NCBI RefSeq assembly: GCF_005239135.1
Contig: NZ_QKNX01000003.1
Span: 248,001-312,000, forward strand
Length of the DNA: 64,000 nucleotides
Direction of reading: 5' to 3'
From: Natronomonas salsuginis
GTDB taxonomy: Archaea > Halobacteriota > Halobacteria > Halobacteriales > Haloarculaceae
Under the pieces are notes generated by a model, which worked only from the letters and a program-made list of their open reading frames with translations, had not been told where the DNA came from and did not search any database. Positions 36,248-44,734 of this stretch are shown in pieces. Numbering within the stretch: the stretch's first letter is position 1; each line of letters starts with the position of its first letter. Both the position numbers and the translations under genes were made by a program.

Positions 36248-37729
36248 TCAATCCGCGACAGCAGATGCCGGTGGAGCGCGTGTGCTCGGTTGCGCTCCCG
36301 TTCCGTCCGCCGCCGCCGGCGCGTACACCTCGCCCAGCGCCGACACCGAGGGTGCCTTCACGACGGTGACCGCGTTCCCGTCGCGGTCGATCCAGACCGC
36401 GCCGTCGAACCGACCCAGCTCGTCGAACGTCCAGACGGTTCCGCCGGCCGGTTTGTCGGCCCGCTCGCCGTCCCAGTGGGCCGCGACCCGTCCGTACCCC
36501 TCCGCGAACACTCTCGCGCTCTCGGCGTCGTCGAACGTCACGTTCCAGACGTGTGCCGTCTCGCCGTTTCGCTCGTAGGCGTGGAGGCGGTCGCCGTACC
36601 AGCCCTCGGTGTAGGGGACGTCGTAGGTGTACGGCCGCGTCGAATCGAGGCCGTCCGCTCCGGCGTTTCGGAACGCCTCCCTGTCGACGACGCTCGGTGA
36701 ATCGCCGGCGTAGGCGGTGTAGGCGAACATCGTCGCGAGCCCGGCTCGCCCGACGCTCGCGGCGTCGGAGCCGTTCTCGACCCGGACGCGCTCCCAGCCA
36801 CCGTCGTGTCGGTCGCGGACGATCACGTCGCCGTAGGCGTCCGTCCCGTAGCTCGCCGGGCGGACGATCTCGGCGCTCGTCGTCGGGTACTCGTCGTACA
36901 TTCGGTCGACCGTGTCCCAGCCGCCGGCCTCGCGGTGGTGGTCGATGAACGTCGGCCCCTCGGCGTACGGGAAGAACCCGAGGAAGTACACGCCCCAGTG
37001 GAAATCGGGCGACAGCCCGCCGCCGGAACTCACATCCGTCTCGACGCACTGCCACTCGCCCGTCTCGCAGTTGCGCTCGTAGGCCTGCTCGACCACCGAA
37101 GCGTCGCCCTCGATCAGCCCGTTTCGGGCGTTCGTCCCGTCGAGCGTCGTCGCCTCGATCGACCCCAGATCGAAGTGTTGGTCCTGTAAGGCGTGGACCA
37201 ACTCGTGGGCGAGCGTCAACTCGTCGTCCAGCGTCGCCGGGTCGTTGCCGCTCACGATGACGAGCCGCTCGGTGCTGGGCTGATAGAAGCCGAGCACCGT
37301 CCCGCCGCGATTCCCTCGGCGGACATCGACGACATCCTCGTCGGGGCCGACCAGAAACAGCGCCTCGTACTGGGCGTTGTCGAGCGCCCGTACGTCCTCG
37401 TCGGGCGCGCGCCAGACGTCGTCGTACTCCTCGCGGAACGCCTCGCGGGTGAGGAGTTCGACCTCGACGTCCTCCTCGAAGCGGAGCCCTCGGAGCAGTT
37501 GCACGCGAGCCATCGCCCGCGAGACGACGGCCTCGGTTTCGCGATCCGTGAGGCCGTCGGACTGATCGATCTCGATCGTCTCGTCGTAGCGGTAGCCGTC
37601 GTAGGTGCCGAGGTGCTCCTCGGTCGGGGAGGTTGGCCGGTCGGGGAGTCCCGGCTGGTAGCCGACAGTGCATCCGGCCAGCACCACCGCCACGAGCAGG
37701 GCGATGGCGACCGTCGGCCGTCGAGTCAT
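36248..37729 (-). CDS. Lipoprotein with HExxH-like motif, Hvo_1808 surface-protein family
   Basis: The 493-residue protein has an N-terminal signal ending VVLAGCTVGYQ, a lipobox (LAGC), so it should be lipid-anchored outside the cell. A central ELTLAHELVHALQDQHFD helix contains HELVH, the HExxH zinc-protease motif. Downstream are repeated aromatic/charged blocks and VWTFDELGRFDGAVWIDRDGN. The family (named after Hvo_1808 in Haloferax) is surface-located; proteolysis is inferred from the motif. Confidence 0.85.
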   Translation of the reverse strand: MTRRPTVAIALLVAVVLAGCTVGYQPGLPDRPTSPTEEHLGTYDGYRYDETIEIDQSDGLTDRETEAVVSRAMARVQLLRGLRFEEDVEVELLTREAFREEYDDVWRAPDEDVRALDNAQYEALFLVGPDEDVVDVRRGNRGGTVLGFYQPSTERLVIVSGNDPATLDDELTLAHELVHALQDQHFDLGSIEATTLDGTNARNGLIEGDASVVEQAYERNCETGEWQCVETDVSSGGGLSPDFHWGVYFLGFFPYAEGPTFIDHHREAGGWDTVDRMYDEYPTTSAEIVRPASYGTDAYGDVIVRDRHDGGWERVRVENGSDAASVGRAGLATMFAYTAYAGDSPSVVDREAFRNAGADGLDSTRPYTYDVPYTEGWYGDRLHAYERNGETAHVWNVTFDDAESARVFAEGYGRVAAHWDGERADKPAGGTVWTFDELGRFDGAVWIDRDGNAVTVVKAPSVSALGEVYAPAAADGTGAQPSTRAPPASAVAD

Positions 37730-37777
37730 TGCCGTGACTACGGGACCGCAGTATCAAAAACCCGCCGCGAGTCTCCG

Positions 37778-37921
37778 TCACCGGATCTCGTAGCGGGCGA
37801 CCGTGCCGTTTCCGCAGGTCGGACACTCGTCGAGTTCCGACTCCAGCGTCGTCCCGCAGTGGCGGCACTCGTAGACAGTATCGTTCCCGAGCAGGGTTCG
37901 GACGCGTGTGAGCAGTGTCAT
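37778..37921 (-). CDS. Small zinc-ribbon protein (47 aa)
   Basis: The frame starts MTLLTRVRTLLGNDTVYECR and contains two CxxC knuckles (CRHCGTTLESELDECPTCGNG), the geometry of a rubredoxin/zinc-ribbon protein. It lies between the surface lipoprotein gene and the hydrolase gene on the same strand. Tiny zinc-ribbon proteins are abundant in haloarchaea; their partners are mostly unknown. Confidence 0.8.
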   Translation of the reverse strand: MTLLTRVRTLLGNDTVYECRHCGTTLESELDECPTCGNGTVARYEIR

Positions 37922-38073
37922 CGCTGTTTCCCCTCCGTCGGTCGCGCCGGTCGGCCCGCCGCGGCTCCGACGGCCTCATCCGTCGTTCGTGGCGGAGCGC
38001 TAATAATGGGGCCGACCTTTCAACCGATGGACTGCGGCGTGTTGGACACGTTCGTGGATATCGGTTCGGTAGC

Positions 38074-38823
38074 TCAGTCGGGTCCGGCCGCCGGCCAGAC
38101 GGTCGACAACCAACCGAACGTCTGCGCCCGGAGTCGTTTCTCGCCGGCCCGGGAGAATCGGTGGCCCTCCCCCGCGTACTTCGCAACGAGCACGTCGGCG
38201 TCCAGCGCCGCGGCGGCCTCGAAGGTGTCGGCGATCGGGACCGACTCGTCGTCGCTCCCGTGAAAGAGCGCCACCGGGAGATCGAGCGCGTCCACCACGT
38301 CCGCGAACGCGTACCCGTCGAAGTCGTCGAAAAAGCGGCGGTCGATCGCGTGGTCGGCGTCGTACCGAAGGACGCCTTCGGAGTCGATGATCTCGCGGTA
38401 TTCGTCGAACGCGCGATTGTACGTCACCGGCGCTCGAGCGACGATCACGACCGGTTCGCCGATCCCGCTCGGTCGGCCCGCCCGTGCGGCCGCGTGAAAC
38501 GCGACCTTCGCTCCGAAACTGGAGCCGAACAGTGCGTACGACGGCGGATCGAACCGCTCGACCACGGCGAGCAGGTCGTCGATCCGGGTCGTCAGCGTCG
38601 CGTCGGCGAACGCGCCGTCGGACTCGCCGCTCCCCCGGAAGTCGAACCGGACGGCGTGGTAGCCCTCCTCCACCGCGCGCTCGCACCGCGTCTCGTAGCT
38701 TCCCGTCTTGTCGCTGCGAAACCCGTGACAGAAAACGAGCCACTGGTCGCCATCGCTCGCCGCCTCGTGGTGAACCGCCGAGACAGTCTTCCCGTCGACT
38801 GGTATCTCGTGTTCGACCTGCAT
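38074..38823 (-). CDS. Alpha/beta hydrolase (serine aminopeptidase-like lipase/esterase)
   Basis: The 249-residue protein has the canonical triad: nucleophile elbow LFGSSFGAKVAFHAA, Asp in LFHGSDDESVPI and His in GEGHRFSRAG; the oxyanion region is VFCHGFRSDKTGSYE. Start ATG 38823 (MQVEHEIPVDGK) follows an upstream gap; the longer frame has no family similarity. Substrate unknown; the family includes acyl-esterases and thioesterases. Confidence 0.9.
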   Translation of the reverse strand: MQVEHEIPVDGKTVSAVHHEAASDGDQWLVFCHGFRSDKTGSYETRCERAVEEGYHAVRFDFRGSGESDGAFADATLTTRIDDLLAVVERFDPPSYALFGSSFGAKVAFHAAARAGRPSGIGEPVVIVARAPVTYNRAFDEYREIIDSEGVLRYDADHAIDRRFFDDFDGYAFADVVDALDLPVALFHGSDDESVPIADTFEAAAALDADVLVAKYAGEGHRFSRAGEKRLRAQTFGWLSTVWPAAGPD

Positions 38824-38935
38824 TGTCGACGCTCCGCGTTCCGCCACCGTATCTGTTCCCGTCGGTTCTCGGCCGTTGCCCCCGACACGATCCCCGCCCC
38901 GAAACGTTCTAAGACCCCCGTGTGGAACGTGTGGT

Positions 38936-39322
38936 ATGAGCTACCATCACATTGCAGTCTCCGACCTCGATCAGTGGGACAACCGAGACGCGGACGTGCG
39001 ATCGATCAGCGTCGCCGCCGGCCTCGACTTTCAGAACGCGCCCTTCGGGCTCCGCGTCTACGAGGCCGAACCGGGCCAACAGCTCCCGCTGCGGTATCAC
39101 TATCACGACGAACAGACGGAGGCGTTCTACGTCCTAGAAGGGACGCTCCATGTCGAGACGCCTAGGGGCGAGTTCGTTGTCGACGCCGACGAGGTGTTGG
39201 TCGTCGACCCCGGCAACGCCCACCGCGCGCACAACCCCGAGGACGCCGACGCCCCCGTCCGGGCGTTGGCGATCGGCGCGCCCACGGTCGACGACGCGCA
39301 CGGCTACGAGCCCGAGGCATGA
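38936..39322 (+). CDS. Cupin-domain protein
   Basis: The 128-residue protein has a single cupin barrel: motif 1 LRYHYHDEQTEAFYVLEGTL (HxH...E) and motif 2 VDPGNAHRAHNP. Such proteins bind a metal and act as isomerases, dioxygenases or sensors. It is divergent from the hydrolase at 38074 and convergent with the nucleotidyltransferase gene of the RiPP cluster. Confidence 0.9.
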   Translation: MSYHHIAVSDLDQWDNRDADVRSISVAAGLDFQNAPFGLRVYEAEPGQQLPLRYHYHDEQTEAFYVLEGTLHVETPRGEFVVDADEVLVVDPGNAHRAHNPEDADAPVRALAIGAPTVDDAHGYEPEA

Positions 39323-39326
39323 TCGG

Positions 39327-40550
39327 TCACACCCGGTCGATCGGCCCCTCGTCCCGCGCCTCACCGAGCGAGAACGGCGACCGCTCGGCGAGGAGTCGAA
39401 GCGGGAGGACGAGGTAGTAGATCGGGTGGAGCGCGCCCGGCAGGGGCACGAGTCGGTACTCCGAGAGCCCCGGGTGCAGCCGCGAGTGGTACAGCACGGT
39501 TCGCAGCGAATCGCCGACCGAGTCGGTCGCCCGCGCCGTGTAGGCGACCCGATCGCGCCGCTCGGGGCGGGTCGTCCGCTCCGCGCAGAGCTCCTCGACG
39601 GCCGCCGCGGCGAGGCGATCGGCGCGCGAGTCGGCCTCGACACGCGAGCGAACGGCGTCGGGAACGGATACGTCGAAGAGCCGATCGATCAGCGCCGCCC
39701 CGATGAGCAGCCGTCTCTCGTCGCCGTGCCGCCGCGCTTCCGCGAGCAGATCCGGCCAGTCCACGTCGGTCGCCGCCAGTGCCGCGACGAAGTCGCAGGC
39801 CCACTTCAGGAGGTGCCACTTGTGTTTGGTGCCGTGAAACGCCAGCATTCGGAGCCGATCCTCGGGGGCGAGCGCGGGGACGTCGTAGCCGGCGACCGCG
39901 ACCGTCTCCCGGCGCTCCCAGCACGTTTCGACGTCCGGCGCGAACGGCTGGTCGGCGTCGCCGATGCGCCACCGAACCTCGACGTTCGCCCGGTCGCGCT
40001 GCAGTTCGTACTCGGCCACCAGCGGCTTCGTGAACGGCCCGCCAAGGATCGCCGCGTCGTCGAGTCTCGGCGCGTCCACCCACTCGTACCCGGCGGCCTC
40101 GAGCACGTCCACGGCCGCGGTAACGTCCTCGCGAGGGACGAGGACGTCGAGGTCCCCGTACGCGCGCATTCCGATCTCGCCGTGGGCGAACGCTTCGAGC
40201 ACCGGCCCCTTGAACGGGAGCGCGCGAACGCCGCGCGCCTCGAACGCTTCAAGGAGTTCGCGAAGCTCCGATGCGGACCGGATGTTGCGCATCGCGGTCG
40301 ATCTGGTCCGCTCGGTCAGCGCCGACCGAACGCGCTCCGGAACGCCGATCCCGGCTTCGGACGCGTCGAGCTCCTGTACGCCCCGGTTCAAAAGCGGCGT
40401 GACGCCGTGTCGCCGGCCTAGCTCGAGGACTCGATCCCAGTCGGGGTCTCGGGCGAGCACCGCGTCGAGGCGCTCGCCCGTCGCCACCGCACCGTCGGGT
40501 CGGACACACCGCGCGAGGAGTTCGAACTCCGGGGTCGCCTCGGTCAACAT
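39327..40550 (-). CDS. NTP_transf_5-type nucleotidyltransferase of a lasso-like cluster
   Basis: The 407-residue protein has a nucleotidyltransferase core: LPFKGPVLEAFAHGEIGMRAYGDLDVLVPREDV, with the G...R.YGDLDVLV metal motif at ~residues 125-150, followed by a helical C-terminal region. This family (PF14907-like) recurs in lasso-peptide clusters that also contain a HprK-like kinase. Its start overlaps the kinase stop by 7 nt. It may add a nucleotide or phosphate-related group to the peptide; reaction not established. Confidence 0.85.
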   Translation of the reverse strand: MLTEATPEFELLARCVRPDGAVATGERLDAVLARDPDWDRVLELGRRHGVTPLLNRGVQELDASEAGIGVPERVRSALTERTRSTAMRNIRSASELRELLEAFEARGVRALPFKGPVLEAFAHGEIGMRAYGDLDVLVPREDVTAAVDVLEAAGYEWVDAPRLDDAAILGGPFTKPLVAEYELQRDRANVEVRWRIGDADQPFAPDVETCWERRETVAVAGYDVPALAPEDRLRMLAFHGTKHKWHLLKWACDFVAALAATDVDWPDLLAEARRHGDERRLLIGAALIDRLFDVSVPDAVRSRVEADSRADRLAAAAVEELCAERTTRPERRDRVAYTARATDSVGDSLRTVLYHSRLHPGLSEYRLVPLPGALHPIYYLVLPLRLLAERSPFSLGEARDEGPIDRV

Positions 40551-41482
40551 GTGTCTTCGAGGTCCCCGATCACTCGCTCGACGAGCCGCGGCAACCCCCC
40601 GAGATTGCGCGGCCGTCGGAGGCGTTTGACGTCGACCGCCGCCGCGAGTTTGGCGCACTGACCGAAGTTCGAGACCGCGGTCGCGTCGTCCGAAAGCAGC
40701 CCGGCAGTGTAGGTGTTCTCGATCAGTTTCATCATCCGCATCTCGGGGCTGAACCCCGCGACCTCGAAGCGCTTGCCGTCCTCCAGCACGTAGACGCGCT
40801 CCAGCCGAACCGGTTCGGACGGCTGCTCGTACGGAAGCGGATGGAAGTGTCGCTCCCGCGCGTCGCTGATCCCCCGAGGCTCGCCGACGGGGACGTCGAA
40901 GCGGTCGACGACCGCCGGATCGAGTTTGATCGCGGGATAGCCGCCGCGAACCGCGGCCCCGTCGTCGCCGAACGCGATCGTCGCCACGTCATCGCTCAGG
41001 ACTCGGTACCCATCCAGCAGGAAGGCCATCGCGGTCGTCGTCTTCCCCTGCCCGGATTCGCCGAGGAAGGCGACCGCGGAGCCCTCGACGTCGACGACGC
41101 TCGCGTGCAACACGAAGTGTCCGCGCTGGTGAAGCAGATGGTTGAACGCCGGCCCGAGGACGACGTGTCTGAGGACCTCGTTCGGCACGTCCCCCTTCGG
41201 AGCGACGACGATCTCGCGCCCGTCCCGAACCGCGACATCGACGACCTCGAACGTCAGATAGTACTCGTCAGGGCCGACGTACTCGATCGTCCCCTCGTCG
41301 GCCCTCGCGCCCTCGGGTCGACCGATCTCGCCCACGGTGATCGTCACGTCCGCTTGCTCGCCCGCCGATCCGTCTCGTCTCGGAAGCTCCGGGAGGTCGA
41401 GATCCGAACGAACCGTCAGCCCGAATGCGGCGTACGACGGGGTCGCGGTCGCTCTCACGGGGGACACCTCCCGTCTCCGCAT
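40544..41482 (-). CDS. HprK-like kinase, probable lasso-peptide tailoring kinase
   Basis: The product (~312 residues) has an N-terminal sugar-metabolism-type beta domain and a C-terminal HprK-like kinase with the P-loop AFLGESGQGKTTTAMAFLL, catalytic-type VLSDDVATI and PEMRMMKLIENTYTAG. Kinases of this family in bacterial clusters (PadeK, ThcoK) phosphorylate the C-terminal Ser of the lasso precursor. The precursor encoded next door ends in Ser. ATG 41482 is used; TATA-like CATAAATATA lies at ~41570. A GTG at 41458 is an alternative start. Confidence 0.85.
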   Translation of the reverse strand: MRRREVSPVRATATPSYAAFGLTVRSDLDLPELPRRDGSAGEQADVTITVGEIGRPEGARADEGTIEYVGPDEYYLTFEVVDVAVRDGREIVVAPKGDVPNEVLRHVVLGPAFNHLLHQRGHFVLHASVVDVEGSAVAFLGESGQGKTTTAMAFLLDGYRVLSDDVATIAFGDDGAAVRGGYPAIKLDPAVVDRFDVPVGEPRGISDARERHFHPLPYEQPSEPVRLERVYVLEDGKRFEVAGFSPEMRMMKLIENTYTAGLLSDDATAVSNFGQCAKLAAAVDVKRLRRPRNLGGLPRLVERVIGDLEDTC

Positions 41483-41707
41483 CGCTCGGTTGATACTCCG
41501 TCGACCCACGCACGCTCGCTGGCGTCCACCCACATGCGCTACGTCTATCACCTCGGTCGAGTATATTTATGCGCTTGATAACTCGCGGTTTCGCATGCCG
41601 GCGCGCTCCCGTGTTCGACTGCAAAAATGGTGTCCGTGTAGGGTGTGGAGCGCGGACTGGTCCTGCGAATCAGCCCGAGCGTCCATCGGCGGCCGCGTTA
41701 CGACCGA

Positions 41708-41818
41708 TCACGACTGCTCGTTGTAGTTGTTGTCACCGTAGCCGCCGTCGTCCATCGATTCGGAGAGCTCCTCGACGCTCCCGTACGTTTCGACCGTCGG
41801 TGCTGCGTAGTCTTCCAT
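41708..41818 (-). CDS. Putative RiPP (lasso-like) precursor peptide, 36 aa
   Basis: ATG 41818 gives a 36-residue peptide that starts MEDYAAPTVETYGSVEEL and ends in Ser (GDNNYNEQS). The leader fits the lasso YxxP...G....L[ST] pattern bound by PqqD-like RREs (Tyr and Pro three residues apart). If cleaved after LSE the core is SMDDGGYGDNNYNEQS: Ser1 and Asp9 could form a 9-residue macrolactam, leaving a 7-residue tail ending in a phosphorylatable Ser. A longer frame to ATG 41857 is possible; a TTATAA box at 41860..41865 fits the shorter form with a ~17-nt leader. Confidence 0.72.
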   Translation of the reverse strand: MEDYAAPTVETYGSVEELSESMDDGGYGDNNYNEQS

Positions 41819-41966
41819 GGGTTTGACACCCACATAGCACTCATCCAGTACTATCATTGTTATAACCTCTATTCGATTATTGTCTCGCTCAGTAGAACGT
41901 GCTTTCTTGGATACTTTCACCGCTTCTAATGTATACACGCGGCCGCCGCCGGTACCACACGCTCCC

Positions 41967-42251
41967 CTACGGCTCGATTTCGACGAGTTCCTCGTCGGCC
42001 ATCGTCCGGACGAACTCGAGGACATCTCGCTCACAGGTCTCGGCCGGCACGTCGTACTCCTCCGTGATCGTCTCCACGATCCGCTGCACCGTCGTCGGCT
42101 CTTGGAGCAGTTCCCAGACTCGGGGGCCGACGCCGGTGAGCCCCTGATACATCCCCGTGTCGGTGTTGAGAAGCATCAACTCGCCGTCGACGGTGGTCGT
42201 CGTCGGGTGATCGCTCGCCGTAACGGTCGTGGTCGTGTCGACTGCGGACAT
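41967..42251 (-). CDS. PqqD-family RiPP recognition element (lasso B1-like)
   Basis: The 94-residue protein has the PqqD/RRE pattern: GELMLLNTDTGMYQGLTGVGPRVWELLQEPTTVQRIVETI followed by VPAETCERDVLEFVRTMADEELVEI. In lasso biosynthesis this B1 protein binds the YxxP leader and hands it to the B2 protease. It is directly upstream of the precursor gene on the same strand. ATG 42251 is preferred over 42278 (Arg-rich extension). Confidence 0.9.
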   Translation of the reverse strand: MSAVDTTTTVTASDHPTTTTVDGELMLLNTDTGMYQGLTGVGPRVWELLQEPTTVQRIVETITEEYDVPAETCERDVLEFVRTMADEELVEIEP

Positions 42252-42388
42252 GCGCTTCCGTCGGCACGGATGCATCATAGTTATTCATCGATTACGACAC
42301 GTCTCAGTCGGAGGCTCTCCTCGACTCGTGTTAGTCGCGCTCTATAACAACTTCATAACTATCCTGTGGTACTCGCAGGTACGCGTAT

Positions 42389-44197
42389 ATGACGGAGCCG
42401 GACATCTCGACGACCGAAAAACTGCGCTCGTTGCAGGCGGTCGCTCACCACCGCCCAGTGTTCATGGGCTTCGTACTCGTGTTGAGTCTTCTCGGCACGC
42501 TGCTCGAAGGGATCGGACTCACGTTCCTGTTCCCTATCATCGAGGCCGCCCAGGCCGGCGGCGATGCGGCGCAGAACGCCGGCGGTGTCACGGGGCTCTT
42601 CCTCGAGGCGTATCTGGCGCTCGGGCTCCCGTTCACGCTCGAGTTTTTGATCGGCGGGCTCGCGGCCGTCATGGTCGTTCGATACTCCGTGACGTTTCTC
42701 TCGAGTTGGCTTGCGTCGATGCTCACCGTCGAGTACGAGCGGTACCTCCGGACGCACGCCTACGAACTCGCCTTGGGCGCGACCGTCTCCTATTACGATG
42801 ACGAGGGATCAGACGACATTCTGAACGCTATCATCACGCAGACGCAGTACGCCAGCGGAGCCATCCAACAGATCCTCTCGCTCGTCCAGCAGACGCTGTT
42901 GTGTCTGATGTACGCGGCGATCGCGCTCTTCATCGCGCCCGCCCTGACGGTGCTAGCCACTGTCGTCTTCGGCGGTTTGACGTATCTCATCCGTCACGTG
43001 ATCGAACCCGGCTACACCGTCGGCGATCGGGTCGCGAGCGCGAACGAGCGCGTCCAGGAGAACGTCCAGGCCGGCACGCAGGGAATCCGTGATATCAAAC
43101 TGTTCGGGATGACCGAGCATCTCCTCGAAGAGTTTCACGAGATCGTCGATCGATACACGACCTCTCGGATCGCGCTGTACAGAAATCAGATCGCGATCGG
43201 AAGCTTCTACGAACTCAGCGTGGCGATCGTCCTGTTCGGGCTGATATACGTCGCGATCACGTACCTCGCGCTGTCGATCTCGGCGCTCGGCGTGTTCCTG
43301 TTCGCCATGTTCCGCCTCGGTCCGCGGATCAGCGGTCTGAACTCGGCGATCTACGCCATCGAGGGGAACCTGCCGCACCTCGTCAGAACCCACCGTTTCG
43401 TTGATCGGCTGGCGGACAACCAAGAGCCGGACGACGGAACGCGGCCGGCACCGGATCGAATCGACACCGTCGAATTCGACGACGTGTCGTTCGCCTACGA
43501 CGACGGTGAGATCGTCCTCGACGATATCTCGCTCCGTATCGACCGTGGCGAGTTCGTCGGGATCGTCGGCCCCTCCGGGGCGGGCAAATCGACGATCGTC
43601 TCGCTTTTGGCTCGGACCTACGATCCGACCGACGGGGAGATCCGAGCCAACGGTACGCCGGTCGAGGAGTTCGACCTTCGCGAGTGGCGCGACAACGTGG
43701 CGATGGTGCGACAGGACCCCCACATCTTCAACGACACGCTCCGGTACAACCTCACGACCGGCCGGGACGTCCCTGACCGCGATCTAGAACGTGTCTCCGA
43801 GGTCGCACAGATCGCGCACTTTCTCGACGATCTCCCGGCCAGCTACGACACTGTCCTCGGGGACAACGGCGTGAAACTCTCCGGTGGACAGCGCCAGCGC
43901 GTCGCGCTCGCTCGCGCCCTGTTGAGCGATGCGGAGCTTTTGATCCTTGACGAGGCGACGAGCGATCTCGACTCGGATCTCGAACGGCGCATCCACGAGA
44001 CGATCGAACGCCTCGGGGACGACCGAACGGTCGTCGCCATCGCCCACCGGCTCTCGACGGTCCGCGGTGCCGATCGCATATACACGGTCGAACACGGTCG
44101 AATCACCGAATCCGGTACCCACCACGACCTGATTCAAAACGACGGGAAGTACGCGCACCTCCACTCAATACAGGACGGCAGCATCGAGCACGCCTGA
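42389..44197 (+). CDS. ABC transporter, fused permease-ATPase (probable peptide exporter)
   Basis: The 602-residue protein has six membrane helices (residues ~25-320) and an ATPase domain with Walker A GIVGPSGAGKSTIVSLL (~394), signature VKLSGGQRQRVALARALL and Walker B LLILDEATSDLDSDLE, ending in the H-loop AHRLSTVRGA. It is the D-type exporter expected of a lasso/peptide cluster. It is divergent from the PqqD/precursor operon; TTCATAACTATC centred about 30 nt before ATG 42389 is its promoter. Confidence 0.92.
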   Translation: MTEPDISTTEKLRSLQAVAHHRPVFMGFVLVLSLLGTLLEGIGLTFLFPIIEAAQAGGDAAQNAGGVTGLFLEAYLALGLPFTLEFLIGGLAAVMVVRYSVTFLSSWLASMLTVEYERYLRTHAYELALGATVSYYDDEGSDDILNAIITQTQYASGAIQQILSLVQQTLLCLMYAAIALFIAPALTVLATVVFGGLTYLIRHVIEPGYTVGDRVASANERVQENVQAGTQGIRDIKLFGMTEHLLEEFHEIVDRYTTSRIALYRNQIAIGSFYELSVAIVLFGLIYVAITYLALSISALGVFLFAMFRLGPRISGLNSAIYAIEGNLPHLVRTHRFVDRLADNQEPDDGTRPAPDRIDTVEFDDVSFAYDDGEIVLDDISLRIDRGEFVGIVGPSGAGKSTIVSLLARTYDPTDGEIRANGTPVEEFDLREWRDNVAMVRQDPHIFNDTLRYNLTTGRDVPDRDLERVSEVAQIAHFLDDLPASYDTVLGDNGVKLSGGQRQRVALARALLSDAELLILDEATSDLDSDLERRIHETIERLGDDRTVVAIAHRLSTVRGADRIYTVEHGRITESGTHHDLIQNDGKYAHLHSIQDGSIEHA

Positions 44198-44219
44198 GGT
44201 GGGGAATCCGTCCCCCGGC

Positions 44220-44651
44220 TCACGGTGGACAGTACGTATCCAACGGCCGAAATCTGGCGTGTTCGTCGAGTTCGCCGATCACGATCTCCCCGCGACGCTC
44301 GACCCACGCGTGGGCTTCGAACTCGTCGTCTTTGGCCACGCCGAGGTGGATCTGCGTTCGGTACCCGTTCACCGCGAACAGCCGCTCGCCGACGAGCGCA
44401 CGCATGAGACACGAAAAGTAGATCGGGATGTAGGCGTCCGTAACCGCGACTACCCACGGAATCGTGTCCGGATCGCGTACGGACGCGTAAGGCGGGAGGA
44501 CGCGAACGAGCCGATCGAGCGCCCGGTGGGTCCAATCCAACCTGACGAGGGTGAGCAACGCTCGACTCGTGAGGAGTAACACCGTCGTCGTTCCGAGTAA
44601 GAGCAGCTCACCCCGGGATAACGAGACGAGTTTACGAGCTGTGGTGATCAT
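44220..44651 (-). CDS. Transglutaminase-like leader peptidase (lasso B2-like)
   Basis: The 143-residue protein fits lasso B2: an N-terminal hydrophobic stretch (LLLLGTTTVLLLTSRALLTLV), then PIYFSCLMRALVGERLF (catalytic Cys), and VAKDDEFEAHAWVERRGEIVIGEL (catalytic His in AHAW). B2 proteases cut the leader at the RRE-bound precursor. It converges with the ABC exporter gene, 22 nt apart. It begins in a TAATG overlap with a 27-residue ORF. Confidence 0.88.
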   Translation of the reverse strand: MITTARKLVSLSRGELLLLGTTTVLLLTSRALLTLVRLDWTHRALDRLVRVLPPYASVRDPDTIPWVVAVTDAYIPIYFSCLMRALVGERLFAVNGYRTQIHLGVAKDDEFEAHAWVERRGEIVIGELDEHARFRPLDTYCPP

Positions 44652-44734
44652 TACTCCCCGGGCCTCTCTGTTTGTTGCTCGATACCGACCGGCGTCCGGA
44701 GAGACGATGCTCGTGGCTCCATATGGTGCGACAT
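44651..44734 (-). CDS. 27-residue ORF overlapping the B2 start
   Basis: ATG 44734 opens a 27-codon frame (begins MSHHMEPRASSLRTPV) whose TAA overlaps the B2 ATG by one base (TAATG). A TATAAC element lies about 23-25 nt upstream (44759..44754), slightly closer than ideal. It does not show the YxxP leader pattern, so it is unlikely to be a second precursor. It may couple B2 translation to an upstream frame. Confidence 0.3.
   Translation of the reverse strand: MSHHMEPRASSLRTPVGIEQQTERPGE

Noticed and set aside
41483-41551. Longer start for the HprK-like kinase (GTG at 41551)
   Set aside because: The extension is Arg-rich and the TATA-like box at ~41570 would start transcription inside or after it.
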